A stretch of DNA of 64,000 nt from Ectothiorhodospira sp. BSL-9. GTDB taxonomy: Bacteria; Pseudomonadota; Gammaproteobacteria; Ectothiorhodospirales; Ectothiorhodospiraceae. The DNA lies in assembly GCF_001632845.1 (NCBI RefSeq), contig NZ_CP011994.1, positions 1,178,001 to 1,242,000 on the forward strand. Reading direction: 5' to 3'. Both the position numbers and the translations under genes were made by a program. The notes beneath the pieces are model-generated. The model saw only the letters and a list, made by a program, of their open reading frames with translations, did no database searches and was not told the DNA's origin. Position 1 is the first letter of the stretch. Each line of letters begins with the position of its first letter. Shown piece after piece: positions 7,776 to 16,646 of the stretch.

Positions 7776-9839
7776 ATGAATCGCTCTCCCCAGGAATCTG
7801 CATCCCCGCGACATCCCTCCCGCCTCTCCATTCTGGTGAGCTTTCTGGGATCCATGAATCTGGCCATCACCCTCTTGGTGATTCTGGCCGTGGCCTCGGT
7901 GGTTGGCACGGTGCTGGAGCAGAACCAGCCCTTCCAGAACTATCTGATGAACTTCGGGCCGTTCTGGCACGAACTGTTCCGCACCCTCAACCTCTACAAC
8001 GTCTACGCCGCGGGCTGGTTCCTGTTTGTGCTGGCCTTTCTGGTGGTCTCCACAGCCGTCTGCATCTACCGCACCACGCCGACCATGCTGCGCGACATGC
8101 GCAATTTCCGTCTGAACGTACGGGAAAAGTCCCTGCGCAGCTTTGCCCATAATGTGCAGCGCGAAACACACCCCGAGGCACCCACGCAGGTGCTGGAGCG
8201 CACCGGCAAGGTGCTGGGGGCGCGTGGCTACCGGGTTCGCCAGGTGGAGCAGCCGGATGGCACACGTCTGTTGTCGGCCATGCGCGGTAGCGGCAACCGC
8301 CTGGGCTATTTCTTCACCCATGGGGCCATCGTCATCATCTGCGTGGGTGGCCTCATCGACGGGCGCGTGCCGCTGATGCTGGCGGAGATGAGCGGCCGGC
8401 TTGTGCTGGAAACCCGGGAGATTCCCGCCTCGCAGGTGCCCGAGCAAAGTCGCCTCGGGCCCTCCAACCCCTCGTTCCGTGGGAGTGTGGAGATCCCCGA
8501 GGGTCACAGTGCCAATGTGGCCTTCATCACCATTCGCGACGGCTATGTGGTGCAGGACCTGCCCTTTCGCATCGAGGTGAAGGATTTTCGCGTGGAGCGG
8601 CACGAAACCGGCCAGGAGCGCGCCTATGAGTCCGACCTGGTCATTCATGACGACGATCTGGACGAGCCCCTGACCCGCACCATCAGCGTGAACGAGCCTC
8701 TGGTTCATCGCGGCTATGCCATCTACCAGGCCAGCTTCCGCGATGGCGGTTCCTTCCTCGACCTGAATCTGCACCACCTGGGGCGGGGCGCCCGGGACCC
8801 GCTGGCGCTGGATACGAGAGTCTACGGCAATCACGTTCAGGAACTGACCGACGGCAGCCGATACACCTTCGAGTTCACCGATCTTCAGACCCACAACATC
8901 GGCACTGTGGTGGATGGTGACGGAAACGCGGAGCGCCGTGACATGGGGCCGAGCCTGGATTACACCATCCGAGACCCCAGCGGCTCGGGCATGTTCTTCC
9001 GGGCCATGAAGAACCCAATGGAGCGGGATGGCACGAGTTTCCTGCTCATCGGCGTGCGTCATGGTACGGCGGAACCATTCCAGTATCTGTACATGCCCCA
9101 GGATCCGGGCGGGAGTGGCGTGGACCGTTTCATGCGCATGGTCTCCCTGCTCAATGACGACCAGCAGGTGGCCGAAGTGGTGGGCGAGGTAGCCGCCTCG
9201 GCCGCCCGCCAGTTCCAGGGTACTCAAGGGGAGGTTCCCCTGGACGTGGTGGAGTCCATCATGATCCGCCTCATGGACCTGTTTGTTCAGGGGGGCTACG
9301 ACGCCATCGTCGCCGATATCGAGCAGCGCGCACCCCAGCAGCAGTGGGAAGCGCTCATGGACCTCTTCGGCCGGGTGGTGAACATGACCCTGCGGGAGTT
9401 GTACATGCGCGTCCTGGAGGAGGAGGGCATTGAGTCCATGACCGGCGTGGACGCCGCCTATCTGGATGACGCCCTGGTGGCCCTGGATGCCTTGCCCCAT
9501 TTCGGTTCGGATTTTCTGATTACCTTCAACGATTTCGAGCATGTGCAGGCCTCGGGCCTGATGATCAGCAAGGCGCCGGGTCAGAACGTGGTCTACTTTG
9601 GCAGCCTGATGCTGATCGTGGGCATCTTCCTCATGCTGTACATGAGTCATCGACGCTGCTGGTTGATGGTCCGGCCCGCCGGGCAGGGCAGCCAGCTGGT
9701 TTTCGCTGGCACCAGCAACCGGAATATGCTGGAATTCGACGAGGAATTTGACACACTCAGTCGTCATGTGCTCGGGCAGGAGAGCCCCGGCAATGCCACC
9801 GGTCCCGGCCAGGAAGGGTCGGAGAACACACCCCGGTGA
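7776..9839 (+). CDS. ccs1: Cytochrome c biogenesis protein Ccs1/ResB
   Basis: The 687-residue protein belongs to the ResB family of System II cytochrome c maturation. It has membrane segments near residues 25-47, 78-98 and 178-200, a long periplasmic domain with the family motif HRGYAIYQASFRDGGS, and a last membrane segment near 612-635. With CcsA it moves heme outwards and attaches it to CXXCH apocytochromes. Start ATG 7776 (MNRSPQESAS) is chosen because upstream in-frame codons run into the terminator region. About 300 residues of the periplasmic part are poorly conserved. The ccsA gene follows after 45 bases. Confidence 0.9.
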   Translation: MNRSPQESASPRHPSRLSILVSFLGSMNLAITLLVILAVASVVGTVLEQNQPFQNYLMNFGPFWHELFRTLNLYNVYAAGWFLFVLAFLVVSTAVCIYRTTPTMLRDMRNFRLNVREKSLRSFAHNVQRETHPEAPTQVLERTGKVLGARGYRVRQVEQPDGTRLLSAMRGSGNRLGYFFTHGAIVIICVGGLIDGRVPLMLAEMSGRLVLETREIPASQVPEQSRLGPSNPSFRGSVEIPEGHSANVAFITIRDGYVVQDLPFRIEVKDFRVERHETGQERAYESDLVIHDDDLDEPLTRTISVNEPLVHRGYAIYQASFRDGGSFLDLNLHHLGRGARDPLALDTRVYGNHVQELTDGSRYTFEFTDLQTHNIGTVVDGDGNAERRDMGPSLDYTIRDPSGSGMFFRAMKNPMERDGTSFLLIGVRHGTAEPFQYLYMPQDPGGSGVDRFMRMVSLLNDDQQVAEVVGEVAASAARQFQGTQGEVPLDVVESIMIRLMDLFVQGGYDAIVADIEQRAPQQQWEALMDLFGRVVNMTLRELYMRVLEEEGIESMTGVDAAYLDDALVALDALPHFGSDFLITFNDFEHVQASGLMISKAPGQNVVYFGSLMLIVGIFLMLYMSHRRCWLMVRPAGQGSQLVFAGTSNRNMLEFDEEFDTLSRHVLGQESPGNATGPGQEGSENTPR

Positions 9840-9884
9840 TCCCCATGAATCCAATCCGGTTTAGCACGACGGGAGGTAAGAATC

Positions 9885-11231
9885 ATGTCCGTCCCGCATG
9901 ACACCATCGGGGCTGAATACCCCGGCTTTTTCAAACGCCTGTCCTTGACCGACTGGTTGTGGGCGGCCCTGGTCACGGTATCCACCGTGTTCGTCCTGGC
10001 CGTGTTCGGCGGCTACATGGATATCTACCAGGTGATCACGCTGATCATCCACGCCGCCGCAGGCATCTGGATGGGCTGGTACTGGAAGCCCTTCCGGGCT
10101 TATGCCCTGGCCGTGGGGCTTTTGAGTGTCCTTGGGGTGCTCAGTTACGGTGATTCCCTGGCGCGGGCCGAGACCAACTTCTTCCTCAAGTATCTCGTCT
10201 CCGGGCAGTCGGCCGTCATGTGGATGTGCGCCCTGCTGTTCATGTCCACGGCGGCGTACATCGCCTACCTGTTCCGCCGCGATGCCACGGGCACGGGGGG
10301 GGTGATGCCCGCGATGGTGACCGCCGCGGGCACCGGACTGCTCGGGGGTGTCCTGCTCTGGCTGGGTCAGGCGGGCATCGTGCCGGGGCTGGAATGGGTC
10401 AGCCCGCTGGCCTTTCTGGTGGCCGTTGGGGCGCTGACCGGGCCGCTGAGCCGCACCGAATTCAGTGCGCAGGTGGGTGGCGCGCTGGCCTGGGTGGCCG
10501 CCACCTTCGGCCTGGTGGGGCTGTTCGTGCGCTGGCGCGAGACCTACCTGCACGACCCCGCCTGGGGCTACATCCCGGTGAGCAACCTCTGGGAAGTGTT
10601 CGTGCTGTTCTGCGTGGTCACTGTCCTGATGTACCTCTATTACGAGGGTCGTAGCCGGAATCGGGGCATGGGTGGCTTCGTGCTGCTGCTGGTCAGTGGC
10701 GCGGTGGCCTTCCTGCTGTTCTACACCCTGGACCGTCAGGCCCACGAGGTGCAGCCCCTGGTACCGGCGCTACAGAGCTGGTGGATGAAGGTGCATGTGC
10801 CGGCCAACTTCATCGGCTACGGCGGCTTTGCCATTGCCGCCATGCTGGGCGTGGCCTACCTGATGCGGGCTCGCGGTGAGCGCCGTCGCCCCGATGGTCT
10901 GCTGGCCACTCGTCTCCCCGGGCGGCAGGTTCTTGACGATGTGATGTACAAGTCCATTGCCATCGGCTTCGCCTTCTTCACCATCGCCACGGTCCTGGGG
11001 GCCATGTGGGCCGCGGAGGCCTGGGGCGGTTACTGGTCATGGGATCCCAAGGAGGTCTGGGCCCTGATCGTCTGGCTCAACTATGCGGCCTGGCTACACA
11101 TGCGCTTCACCAAGGGATGGCGCGGAGTGCCCATGGCCTGGTGGGCCATCATCGGCTTGTTCCTCACCACTTTTGCCTTCGTGGGAGTGAACATGTTCCT
11201 CGGCGGGCTGCATTCTTACGGGGCCATCTGA
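9885..11231 (+). CDS. ccsA: Cytochrome c biogenesis protein CcsA (heme handling, WWD domain)
   Basis: The 448-residue polytopic protein has about ten or more hydrophobic segments. The tryptophan-rich WWD motif is clear: WGGYWSWDPKEVWALIVW. Conserved histidines occur in KVHVPANFIGY and in LGGLHSYG near the C terminus. CcsA binds heme at the outer membrane leaflet and works with Ccs1 as cytochrome c synthase. The N-terminal extension of several membrane segments is usual for proteobacterial versions (also called ResC or CcsB). An AGGAG-like site (GGGAGG) precedes ATG 9885. It shares an apparent operon with ccs1. Confidence 0.93.
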   Translation: MSVPHDTIGAEYPGFFKRLSLTDWLWAALVTVSTVFVLAVFGGYMDIYQVITLIIHAAAGIWMGWYWKPFRAYALAVGLLSVLGVLSYGDSLARAETNFFLKYLVSGQSAVMWMCALLFMSTAAYIAYLFRRDATGTGGVMPAMVTAAGTGLLGGVLLWLGQAGIVPGLEWVSPLAFLVAVGALTGPLSRTEFSAQVGGALAWVAATFGLVGLFVRWRETYLHDPAWGYIPVSNLWEVFVLFCVVTVLMYLYYEGRSRNRGMGGFVLLLVSGAVAFLLFYTLDRQAHEVQPLVPALQSWWMKVHVPANFIGYGGFAIAAMLGVAYLMRARGERRRPDGLLATRLPGRQVLDDVMYKSIAIGFAFFTIATVLGAMWAAEAWGGYWSWDPKEVWALIVWLNYAAWLHMRFTKGWRGVPMAWWAIIGLFLTTFAFVGVNMFLGGLHSYGAI

Positions 11232-11234
11232 TCC

Positions 11235-12185
11235 ATGGCACCGGTGCTTGCCGAGCGATACCTTGAACGGCTGGGGCTGGATCATCGTGACCAGCCCGGG
11301 ATCACCCTGGACGGTCCCCTGGCTTCCAGTCTCTCCATGGGGCCGAGCACGCCGCCGGTCCAGGGTCAGCGGCTGCGCATTCTCAGCTACAACGTCCAGG
11401 TGGGCATTGCCTCGGGCCGCTTCCACCATTATCTGACCAACAGCTGGAAGCACGTCCTGCCCTACGGCGGGCGCATGGGCAACCTGGACAGCATCGCCCG
11501 GTTCATTGCCGGCTTTGATCTGGTGGGCCTGCAGGAACTGGACGCTGGCAGCCTGCGCAGCAACTTCGTCAATCTGGCCGAGTACCTGTCCCGCCAGAGC
11601 CAGCTGCCCTACTGGTACAGCCAGACCAACCGTAATCTGGGCAAGTTCGCCAAGCACAGCCTGGGGTTGTTGTCCCGCTATCAGCCCCACTCGGTGATGG
11701 AGCACCGTCTGCCCAGCCGAATCCCGGGCCGGGGGGCGCTGGAGGCCCATTTCGGGGCCGAGAGCGGCGAGGATTCCCTGGTGATCATGCTGGTGCACCT
11801 TTCCCTGGGGCGCAAGACGCGCATGCGTCAGCTGCAGTACATCGGTGAAGTCCTGCGGGATCACGAGCACGTGGTGGTGATGGGGGATCTGAACACCCCG
11901 ACCCATTCAGACGAAGTGCGCCGGCTGGTGCGCAACACGCGCCTGCAGGAGCCCCTGGACAGTGCCAAGACCTACCCGAGCTGGCGACCCATGCATGCCT
12001 TCGACCACATCCTGGTCACGCCGGGCCTCGGTCTTGAACAGGTGCATGTCTATAACCTCAACTATTCCGATCACCTGCCGGTGGGCGTGGAGCTGGTCAT
12101 TCCGGATTCCGTGAAGCTGGCCCAGTTCCACGCTGAGGGTCAGGCGGGCGGACACGTGAGAAGAGGCCCTGTGGGTGAACACTGA
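11235..12185 (+). CDS. Endonuclease/exonuclease/phosphatase (EEP) family protein
   Basis: The 316-residue cytosolic protein has the EEP catalytic pattern: ILSYNVQVG (Asn), VGLQELDAG (metal-binding Glu), VHLSLGRKTR (His), VVMGDLNTP (Asp and Asn) and YSDHLPV (final Asp-His). Substrates in this superfamily range from DNA to phosphoinositides and sphingomyelin, so the substrate is unknown. The loop between strand 1 and the catalytic Glu is long (HHYLTNSWKHVLPYGGR), a feature of a conserved gammaproteobacterial subfamily. The start lies three bases after ccsA, and its end overlaps the diguanylate cyclase start. Confidence 0.85.
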   Translation: MAPVLAERYLERLGLDHRDQPGITLDGPLASSLSMGPSTPPVQGQRLRILSYNVQVGIASGRFHHYLTNSWKHVLPYGGRMGNLDSIARFIAGFDLVGLQELDAGSLRSNFVNLAEYLSRQSQLPYWYSQTNRNLGKFAKHSLGLLSRYQPHSVMEHRLPSRIPGRGALEAHFGAESGEDSLVIMLVHLSLGRKTRMRQLQYIGEVLRDHEHVVVMGDLNTPTHSDEVRRLVRNTRLQEPLDSAKTYPSWRPMHAFDHILVTPGLGLEQVHVYNLNYSDHLPVGVELVIPDSVKLAQFHAEGQAGGHVRRGPVGEH

Positions 12186-13521
12186 TGAGGCACGCCGCAA
12201 GTGCCTGGAGACCATTCGGCAGCTGGAACAGGAACTGGATGATCGGGCAGTCCTAGAGGCCAATTTGCGGCGCCTGCTGAACCGTTTGTGCATGGCCGCC
12301 GAGGGCGGACATCCGCATCTGGACCCGATCCTCAACCGCCTGCAACTGGATGTGCAGGCGGAAGCCGCGCTCACACCGGCGCAGCTGGAGGCCTACCTGA
12401 ACGAGTTGTCCGGTCTGTTGCATGACCGTGTTCGAGGGGGCATTCCGGCGGCCCACCTGTCCCCCATTGCCGGCGATGCGGCGGAGATTCGCTCCCTGGG
12501 TCTGCAACTGCTGGTGGAACTGGCCTCGCTGCCCCGACTGCAGGATGCCATGAATCGTCTGCGCCAGGAATTGCGTGTGAGCGAGCGTGTGCCCCCCTGG
12601 TCGGAATGGGTCTCCCGCGTGGCCCAGGCAGTGCATCAGTGCCTGAGCGACCTTCATCATCAGCGGGAGGAGATGGAAGACTTTCTGCAGGATATCACCC
12701 GGGAACTGGCCAGCTTCGATGGCTATCTGGCCGGCCAGGGCGACCACCTGCGTGACTCGCAACGCAACCGCGAGGCGTTCCAGGGCAACGTGGAGCGGGA
12801 GATGTCCCGACTGGATAACGGATTATCGGACGGGACCCTGGATCTTGCCCATCTCAAGGAACTGGTACGGGGGCGCATTCGGGCCATCGGCCAGCACATG
12901 GAGACCTATCGGGAACAGGAGGGCCTGCGGGACCAGGGGGCCCGCATCGAGGCCGAACGCCTGCGTCAGCGGGTGGCAGACCTGGAGCAGCAGTCAGCGC
13001 AGTTGCGCGAGGCCTTCCTTTGGCAGCAGCGCCGTGCCCACCTGGACAGCCTGTCCGGCCTGCCCAACCGTGAGGCCTTCGATGAACGCATTCGTGATGA
13101 ACTGAGCCGCTGGGCCCGCCTCGGTACTCCCCTGAGCCTGGTGGTATGGGACATCGATCACTTCAAGCAGGTGAACGATACTTATGGTCATAGCGCCGGT
13201 GACCGGGTGATCACGGCCGTGGCCCACTGCCTCAAGGAGCGCGCCCGGCGCACCGACATGGTGGCCCGTTACGGAGGCGAGGAGTTCGTCATGATCCTGG
13301 TGGGCACGCCCGCCACCGAGGCATTGGCCTTCTGCGACTCTCTGCGCCAGGTAGTGGCCGATCTGGGTTTTCATTTCGACGGCGATCCGGTGGCCATCAC
13401 CCTGTCCGCCGGTGTGACTGAGGCCCGGGTAGGGGATACCCCGACGACCCTGTTCGATCGTGCCGACAAGGCGCTCTATCAGGCCAAGCACCAGGGGCGC
13501 AACCGCTGCGTGCAGGGTTGA
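12175..13521 (+). CDS. Diguanylate cyclase (GGDEF)
   Basis: The 448-residue protein has a long, mostly helical N-terminal part (residues 1-270, coiled coil near 225-285) and a C-terminal GGDEF domain. The active-site loop is RYGGEEF, with metal-binding Asp in VVWDIDHFKQVND. The inhibitory site RxxD (RRTD) lies five residues before GGEEF, so product inhibition should operate. No membrane segment or known sensor domain is visible; the helical part may mediate dimerisation. It starts with GTG 12175 inside the end of the EEP gene, suggesting coupling. It makes cyclic di-GMP from two GTP. Confidence 0.92.
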   Translation: MNTDEARRKCLETIRQLEQELDDRAVLEANLRRLLNRLCMAAEGGHPHLDPILNRLQLDVQAEAALTPAQLEAYLNELSGLLHDRVRGGIPAAHLSPIAGDAAEIRSLGLQLLVELASLPRLQDAMNRLRQELRVSERVPPWSEWVSRVAQAVHQCLSDLHHQREEMEDFLQDITRELASFDGYLAGQGDHLRDSQRNREAFQGNVEREMSRLDNGLSDGTLDLAHLKELVRGRIRAIGQHMETYREQEGLRDQGARIEAERLRQRVADLEQQSAQLREAFLWQQRRAHLDSLSGLPNREAFDERIRDELSRWARLGTPLSLVVWDIDHFKQVNDTYGHSAGDRVITAVAHCLKERARRTDMVARYGGEEFVMILVGTPATEALAFCDSLRQVVADLGFHFDGDPVAITLSAGVTEARVGDTPTTLFDRADKALYQAKHQGRNRCVQG

Positions 13522-13600
13522 CCGGCCTGGTCGGCCACTTGCCAAGCCCTTTTCGCGCTGGGTAACCTCGAAGTCTTCCACACCATCGCAGGAGGCCGAC

Positions 13601-14494
13601 GTGACAGCCAATCCCGAACCCGTGATCTTCGGGGAAGTGCTCTTCGACTGCTTTGCAGAACGCTCCGTGCTGGGCGGCGCTCCCTTCAATGTGGCCTGGA
13701 ACCTCAAGGGGCTGGGGCGCGATCCGTTGTTCATCGGCGCGGTGGGCGAGGACGAACTGGGTGTGCGGGTGCAGCAGGCCCTGTCGGCCTGGGGAATGCG
13801 CCCCGAGGGCCTGCAGGTGGAGCCGGATCACCCCACGGGGCAGGTTCAGGTCACATTGAGCGGCGGCGAGCCCCAATACGAGATTCTGGCGGATCAAGCC
13901 TACGATCATGTGGACGTGACGCACGCCCTGGGGGGGCTCCCCCGCGGCGGCATCCTCTATCACGGCAGTCTGGCGCTGCGCGAGCTGGCGTCGCGCCGGG
14001 GCCTGGAGACCCTGCGGGATCACATGGGTGCCCGGGTCTTCATGGATGTGAATCTGCGCGCACCCTGGTGGGAGCGTGAAGTGGTGCATGACCTGATGGG
14101 TCGAGCCACCTGGGTGAAGCTGAATCAGGATGAGTTGTCGGCATTGGCGCCCGAGCCTGCGGACGATCCGGAAGTGCAGGCGCGCCTGACCCTGGCCTGT
14201 TTCGATCTGGAGGCCATCATTGTCACCCGCGCTGCTGACGGGGCCATGGTACTCACGCGTGACGGTGCCGTGCACGCCATGCACGCCCCGAAGGTTGAGG
14301 GGCTCAAGGACACCGTGGGGGCAGGGGATGCCTTCAGCGCGGTCACTTTGCTGGGGTTGCTGGAGGGGTGGCCGTGGGATGTGATCCTGCATCGTGCTGC
14401 CGGGTTTGCAGCCAGGGTGTGCACCCTGCATGGGGCCACCACGGAGGATGCGGGGTTCTATGCGTCGGCTCACGACGCCTGGAGATCCCCCTAG
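13601..14494 (+). CDS. PfkB-family carbohydrate kinase, probable fructokinase
   Basis: The 297-residue protein has the two ribokinase-family signatures: an early GGAPFNVAWNLKGLG and the anion-hole and catalytic-base motif DTVGAGDAFSAV. I chose GTG 13601 because a CAGGAGG ribosome site (13589-13595) lies just before it and homology begins there. Fructose is a plausible substrate, since bacterial fructokinases of this type often accompany sucrose synthase, which is encoded about 6 kb away (20513). Function by context is inference. It converges on the amidotransferase gene. Confidence 0.85.
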   Translation: MTANPEPVIFGEVLFDCFAERSVLGGAPFNVAWNLKGLGRDPLFIGAVGEDELGVRVQQALSAWGMRPEGLQVEPDHPTGQVQVTLSGGEPQYEILADQAYDHVDVTHALGGLPRGGILYHGSLALRELASRRGLETLRDHMGARVFMDVNLRAPWWEREVVHDLMGRATWVKLNQDELSALAPEPADDPEVQARLTLACFDLEAIIVTRAADGAMVLTRDGAVHAMHAPKVEGLKDTVGAGDAFSAVTLLGLLEGWPWDVILHRAAGFAARVCTLHGATTEDAGFYASAHDAWRSP

Positions 14495-14559
14495 GGGGAG
14501 AAGGCCGGGGGATGAGGGGAAGGATCGCACCCAACCCCTCTCCCCAGGGGGGAGAGGGG
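14485..14559. repeat. Repeat R3 copy 1: double hairpin between convergent genes
   Basis: The first palindrome is TCCCCCTAGGGGGA (14486-14499), followed by GGGGGATGAGGGG. The second hairpin is CCCCTCTCCCC/GGGGAGAGGGG (14536-14559). The sequence GGAGAAGG-CCGGGG-ATGAGGGG recurs at 60350-60374. Lying between convergent genes, it probably also stops transcription from both sides, though no T-run follows. Confidence 0.6.
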
Positions 14560-14568
14560 CTTATGACC

Positions 14569-16581
14569 TCAGGGATGCCACCCCAGGGCCTCGGCCCGCT
14601 TGCGGGCCACTCGGGGAATGTCCTGGGCCACGAAATGACTGTGCAGCACCTGCACACCGATCATGTGGTTGATCACGGCATCCAGCTGCACCTGGGTTGA
14701 GGGGGTGGTGTCCGGCGCATCATGCAGGTCGAACAGGGCCTGCACGCCAGCCGGGTCCAGCAGGCCCGCCTCTTTCACCGCGTCATCCGACAGATACTGA
14801 TCCGCCAGCGCCCGCATGGCCGCCCACTTCTTGGGGTCGGTATGGGCCGGCGGCGCCATGAAGGCGAACTTCTCACGCTCGTACAGCACCTTGGGAAGCA
14901 GTCCCTTCATGGACTCGCGCAGCACGTATTTCTCCGTGCGTCCCTTGATACGCATGGACGGGGGCAGCTGGGTGGCGAACTCCGCCAGGTGATGATCCAG
15001 GAACGGCGGACGGGCTTCCATGGAATTGGCCATGTCCACGCGGTCGCCACCCCAGGTGAGGATCTGGCCTTCCAGCATGGTCTTGATCCACACGTACTGG
15101 GCCTTGTCCAGCGGGTGACGGCCTTCGATCATGTCCCTGTCCAGTGCGTCGGCGATGGCCCGGCCTGGCTCATAGCCTTTCACCTGCTCCCGCATGTGGG
15201 GAGCCATCAGGCCCGGGGCGTGTTCGGCGCTGGCCAGCCAGGGCTGCAGACAGGAGGGCGTGAAACCCACCAGGGCGTCCAGGGCCGGATCGTGGAGTTC
15301 GTTCTCCGCCAGCATGGCCCCCTGGAAGAGCTGATTGCTCTCCGACAGCATTTGTTGCCAGCTGGCCCGCTCGGCTGGGGACAGGGTGTCCAGGCCGTGG
15401 AGGAACATGTCCCGGCGGAAGGAGGGGTAACCGCCGAACAGCTCATCGGAGCCCTCGCCGGTGACCACCACCCGGTAGCCGGCCTTGTTTACGTGGCGGC
15501 TCATGAGCAGCTTGGCCACGCCCAGGGTGTTGTAGATGGTGCGCTCGGCGTGCCACAGGGTCTCCACCAGGTTGTCGTAGAGATGATCCGCGTTCAGGGT
15601 CATCACGTCCTGATCGGCACCCACGCTTTCGGCCATTTCGGTGGCGATGGCCGTCTCGTCGTAGTCAGCATTGTCGAAGCCGATGGTAAAGGCCTTCACC
15701 GGGGATTGCTGATGGGCCGCCGACAGGCCCAGGGTGATGCACGAGTCGATGCCACCGGAGAGGTAGCAGGCCACGGGCACGTCGGCTTCCAGGCGCAACT
15801 GCACCGCTTCCATGAGCCTGTCGCGCACGCCCTCGATGTAATAGGACTCGTCCTTTTCCTCACCCCGCTCGGACATCAGCGGGAAGTCCATGTCCCAGTA
15901 GCGGTCGTCGCGGATCTCGAACTTGCCATGACGCCGCTCAATGGTGACCACATGACCGGGCTTCACCTGGTTGATGCCCTCGAAGGCGGTCTGACCGGGC
16001 ACCATGGTCTGCATCAGCTGATGATAAAGACCCCTGGCCTCGAAGCGGCGCGGCACTTCAGGGTGGGCAAACAGCACCTTGAGTTCCGAGCCGAACACCA
16101 GGGTGCCATTGACCTGGGTCCAGTACAGGGGCTTCACGCCGAAACGGTCGCGAATGAGCATCAGGCGGTCGTGCCGGCGGTCGTACAGGGCCATGCCGAA
16201 TTCACCCCGCAGATGCGGCAGCATGTCCTCCAGGCCCAGGTCCTGGTACAGATGCAACACCATCTCCGAGTCACTCTTGGTGCGGAACCTGGCGCCCCGG
16301 GAGGTGAGGTCGGTGCGGATGCGCTTGTAATCGTACAACTCACCGTTCACCGCCAGCATGAGGTTGTTGTCCGGCGACATGAACGGCTGCCGGCCGCGGT
16401 TCTCATCCAGGTCGATGATGGTCAGACGGGCATGGGAGAAGCCCACGCCGCGGTCGTCCTGCACCTTGTAGCCGAAGCCGTCGGGGCCACGGTGGTACTG
16501 GATGGCCGCCATGGCCACCAGGGTTTCGGGATCCACCGGTTGATGGGGATCGGCGTGCATGACGCCGGCGATGCCGCACAT
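14569..16581 (-). CDS. Asparagine synthase-like glutamine amidotransferase
   Basis: The 670-residue protein has an N-terminal class II glutaminase domain with the catalytic Cys2 (MCGIAGVMH) and RLTIIDL. The C-terminal synthetase domain has the PPi loop YLSGGIDSC, which adenylates a carboxylate. It amidates a carboxyl group using glutamine and ATP. It is longer than E. coli AsnB (554). It lacks a neighbouring asparagine pathway. It is the last gene of an operon with a carbamoyltransferase and two amidohydrolases, so I infer a compatible-solute amidotransferase that forms the 1-amide of carbamoyl-glutamine, comparable to the amidotransferase of NAGGN synthesis. Ribosome site GAGGAG precedes ATG 16581. 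Confidence 0.85.
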   Translation of the reverse strand: MCGIAGVMHADPHQPVDPETLVAMAAIQYHRGPDGFGYKVQDDRGVGFSHARLTIIDLDENRGRQPFMSPDNNLMLAVNGELYDYKRIRTDLTSRGARFRTKSDSEMVLHLYQDLGLEDMLPHLRGEFGMALYDRRHDRLMLIRDRFGVKPLYWTQVNGTLVFGSELKVLFAHPEVPRRFEARGLYHQLMQTMVPGQTAFEGINQVKPGHVVTIERRHGKFEIRDDRYWDMDFPLMSERGEEKDESYYIEGVRDRLMEAVQLRLEADVPVACYLSGGIDSCITLGLSAAHQQSPVKAFTIGFDNADYDETAIATEMAESVGADQDVMTLNADHLYDNLVETLWHAERTIYNTLGVAKLLMSRHVNKAGYRVVVTGEGSDELFGGYPSFRRDMFLHGLDTLSPAERASWQQMLSESNQLFQGAMLAENELHDPALDALVGFTPSCLQPWLASAEHAPGLMAPHMREQVKGYEPGRAIADALDRDMIEGRHPLDKAQYVWIKTMLEGQILTWGGDRVDMANSMEARPPFLDHHLAEFATQLPPSMRIKGRTEKYVLRESMKGLLPKVLYEREKFAFMAPPAHTDPKKWAAMRALADQYLSDDAVKEAGLLDPAGVQALFDLHDAPDTTPSTQVQLDAVINHMIGVQVLHSHFVAQDIPRVARKRAEALGWHP

Positions 16582-16646
16582 AGGAAACTCCTCGTTAATG
16601 AATTCGTATCAGCTGATGCCTGGGATCGAACGGGCAGGAAGCAGGT

